A DNA stretch of 64,000 nt from Chryseobacterium luteum (GTDB lineage Bacteria; Bacteroidota; Bacteroidia; Flavobacteriales; Weeksellaceae): the NCBI RefSeq assembly GCF_000737785.1, contig NZ_JPRO01000002.1, forward strand, positions 186,001-250,000. The letters are read 5' to 3'. The first letter of the stretch is position 1, and each line of letters starts with the position of its first letter. This document shows positions 62,901-64,000 of this stretch, in pieces. The notes beneath the pieces are model-generated. The model saw nothing but the letters and a program-made list of their open reading frames with translations. It did not search any database and was not told the origin of the DNA. A program made the translations under genes and the position numbers.

Positions 62901-64000
62901 CGGGTCTTTTGAGTTTAAAGCGATATTGTAGATACCACGGTTTATTTTACCTGTTAAATTCATATTCTGGTATCGGTATCCTTTGTAGACGGCCGATGCC
63001 ACATGTCCTTTAAGGTCAGCTCTGGCATTTTTGAAATCAAAACTTTCTCCTTTTGCTGAAATCTGTGCCGTAATCGGGCCAATATCCTTATTTTTAATGA
63101 TCTTTCCGACCTGGATGGCCTGGAGATTGGCTTTTACATCATACAGCTCACGGTTTTTCCTGCTCATGTCCACATCTGCAACAATAGCCGCATTTCCAAG
63201 GGTGGAGTAGAGGTTCAGATCTGCTTTTACCACTTTGGTCGTTCCCTTTGCATTTCCTTTGATGCTGAAATGGGAAGGCAGGGAAATATTGGAAGGAATT
63301 GTATTTTTCGGAACCAGGTTATACACTGTTTTTGCTTCTGCAGAAAACTCCCCGATCCTTAGGTCATAATAAAGATTTGCAGGTTTCATCGCATTTTTGA
63401 TTCTTCCTGATGCAGCCACTCTCAGCTGGTCCAGACCTGAAATTTTAAGATCTTTGATCAGTAAATCATTAACGATTCCCTGAACATTGGCATTGACATT
63501 CAGAATAGCGTTTGGATATTTGTTGAACGGAGCTGTATTTCTTAAAGTGGGAACAATATTCAGGATATCTGCGAAACCTATTCTGGAATCTTTGATATTG
63601 GCAGAAATTTTTACGGTACCGGGATTTGAAGTTAACTGATCAAAAGAATCATAATTTAAAATGACCTCATCACGGATCAGCGTTTTCGGAGTCTGCAGAT
63701 AAAGATCTTTTAAATAAGCCTGTTTTTCGGCATATACAAAATCCGTATTGAATTTCTGGATATTCAGACCTCTTGCTTCCTGAACTTCTGCGGAATTCAC
63801 TGTTCCTGCAAAAGTATTATTCTCCATTTTGAAGCTTCTTAGCTCTACGTTCATTTTGGAAAAATTCATGTGGTTGAAATCCATTCCCTGTTTGGCAGGG
63901 GCAATGGCTGCGTTGTTGTAAACCGCTTTTACATCATTCAGGACAAGCTTTCCGAGAATCAGTTTCATGGCTTTATCCTTGTCCGAAACTTTAGAAACCT
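59904..64000 (-). CDS. tamB: TamB-family translocation and assembly protein, N-terminus beyond window
   Basis: At least 1365 codons are in the window; the frame is open at base 64000 (VSKVSDKDKAMKLILG is read through), so the start lies outside. The chain is a long array of amphipathic beta strands forming the lipid-carrying groove of AsmA/TamB-like proteins (ANLQAIQVGKIIKNKDIGPI, GVYDEKNPTVKINGEVIKLD). The C-terminal DUF490 part (VDQKLTQLRTQESEMNKQVF, LLLNRFIGENPFESG, LDLGLDSSEDYSSGTKNTRT, ALQGQIIETGLGFIITLDYD) is clear. It bridges inner and outer membranes together with TamL, encoded next. Confidence 0.95.
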   Translation of the reverse strand, partial: VSKVSDKDKAMKLILGKLVLNDVKAVYNNAAIAPAKQGMDFNHMNFSKMNVELRSFKMENNTFAGTVNSAEVQEARGLNIQKFNTDFVYAEKQAYLKDLYLQTPKTLIRDEVILNYDSFDQLTSNPGTVKISANIKDSRIGFADILNIVPTLRNTAPFNKYPNAILNVNANVQGIVNDLLIKDLKISGLDQLRVAASGRIKNAMKPANLYYDLRIGEFSAEAKTVYNLVPKNTIPSNISLPSHFSIKGNAKGTTKVVKADLNLYSTLGNAAIVADVDMSRKNRELYDVKANLQAIQVGKIIKNKDIGPITAQISAKGESFDFKNARADLKGHVASAVYKGYRYQNMNLTGKINRGIYNIALNSKDPNANLNLIASGVYDEKNPTVKINGEVIKLDVNKLGFYEKPMIIAGKIDGDFSSLNPDALNGYLNLKDFAFSDTKEVYPVQEVNLRASSTQDSTQIIFNSQIADVSLKGKYKLTQIFGALTQTINQYYQFQKPAKGQKIDPGQFFTFNAKIKNDDLIRKFVPELKTFETINLTGNYDADSQKIEIHGQIPQLLYGENSLENIALRVTNENQALQYSLNAGSLKSSSFTLKKIALSGDVADNTINYTITTKDDKDATQFLIAGNAKSLNDITEISLNPNGLKLNYADWNVAENNKIQISSQGIVADNFILSNAGSEISLQSETDRPTSPLNVSLKDFKIETITELIKKDTVLAKGTINGTAQLKNVTKNMTFTSDLNISDLIVYGSPVGNLAVKVNNTSPNILNADVALSGNNNDVKILGDYNTSSSTFDLNMAINRLQMKSVQGFSMNAITNTEGFLSGDLKITGNTDKPNILGKVKFNDVGLEIAKTGSDFRKLNDDIDFTSRGIELNKFKINDKDGNSLVINGQVLTQTYRDFAFNLDVNAKDFKVVNSEKSNDAMMYGILAIDAGLHIRGNLDLPKIDGRLSVSDDTDFTFVLPQSSPSLQERDGIVEFIDQDQVVLNKTIKTDSLNAQSRFKGMDVSVNIEVSKEAKLSIVIDKANGDFVKLQGEAELTGGIDPSGKTTLVGVYEVEKGSYELSVSLLKRKFDIQKGSTITWTGEPTTATLDITAVYKTEAPPIDLVEQQVSGEDASVMNQFKQRIPFNTLLKMKGELLKPQITFDITTDEKNNSVSSAVTDMVDQKLTQLRTQESEMNKQVFALLLLNRFIGENPFESGAGMSAETMARQSVSKILSQQLNNLASGLIKGVDIDLGLDSSEDYSSGTKNTRTDLNVGLSKKLLNDRLKVSVGSNFALEGEARQNESTTNIAGNVTVDYSLSKDGRYMLRAYRKDEYQVALQGQIIETGLGFIITLDYDKFREIFQKSRKDKRKKENKNNQVVEFK

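Overview
The window looks like chromosome of a flavobacterium close to Chryseobacterium. The DNA is AT-rich. Recognisable promoters have the Bacteroidota -7 box TAnnTTTG. There is a SusC/SusD pair, a TamL/TamB pair, a Kelch protein with a type IX secretion C-terminal domain, and short double-glycine leader peptides. These are family-level impressions; no rRNA or tRNA was found to fix the taxonomy.

Layout. (1) 1-11.6 kb: a run of minus-strand accessory genes: MHS transporter (cut by the edge), beta-barrel protein, SMI1/KNR4 and DUF4272 proteins, a truncated DUF2200 pseudogene, alpha/beta hydrolase, lipoproteins, GNAT, a rifampin ADP-ribosyltransferase (arr), a VOC protein and DUF2461. (2) 11.6-19.2 kb: small hypotheticals, two XRE regulators, a T9SS Kelch protein, several palindromic intergenic repeats, and relics of integron cassettes. 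(3) 19.2-27.2 kb: the most interesting stretch, an integron-like locus next to the 3' end of groEL. A plus-strand tyrosine recombinase related to IntI, but without the extra IntI domain, is divergent from a minus-strand array of four single-gene cassettes. Each cassette ends in an attC-like imperfect palindrome. An attI-like region with an embedded -7 box lies between integrase and array. A second attI-like copy, a second short array carrying an ImmA/IrrE plus PIN-like gene pair, and a displaced copy of the groEL 3' end and terminator follow. The platform therefore appears to have been duplicated in tandem, with the integrase lost from the second copy.

(4) 27.2-38.1 kb: groES-groEL, an M1 metallopeptidase, HupE/UreJ and DUF6702 proteins, a possible orphan RNA, AcpH-like phosphodiesterase, VanW, a methyltransferase, RadA and YceI. 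(5) 38.2-44.6 kb: a six-gene minus-strand lipid operon resembling E. coli ynbABCD, with an added SDR and a patatin-like protein whose catalytic residues are replaced. (6) 44.7-56.5 kb, mostly plus strand: pyrG, yidC, rnhB (minus), a SusC/SusD pair, two GG-leader peptides and argS. (7) 56.6-64 kb: YihY/BrkB, TamL and TamB (running off the right edge), translationally coupled.

Two housekeeping genes, groEL and yidC, are each followed by a short gene and then by a decayed copy of their own 3' end and/or terminator. This suggests gene insertion at gene ends as a recurring process here. All functional statements come from reading the sequence and from knowledge of the families; no searches were run.
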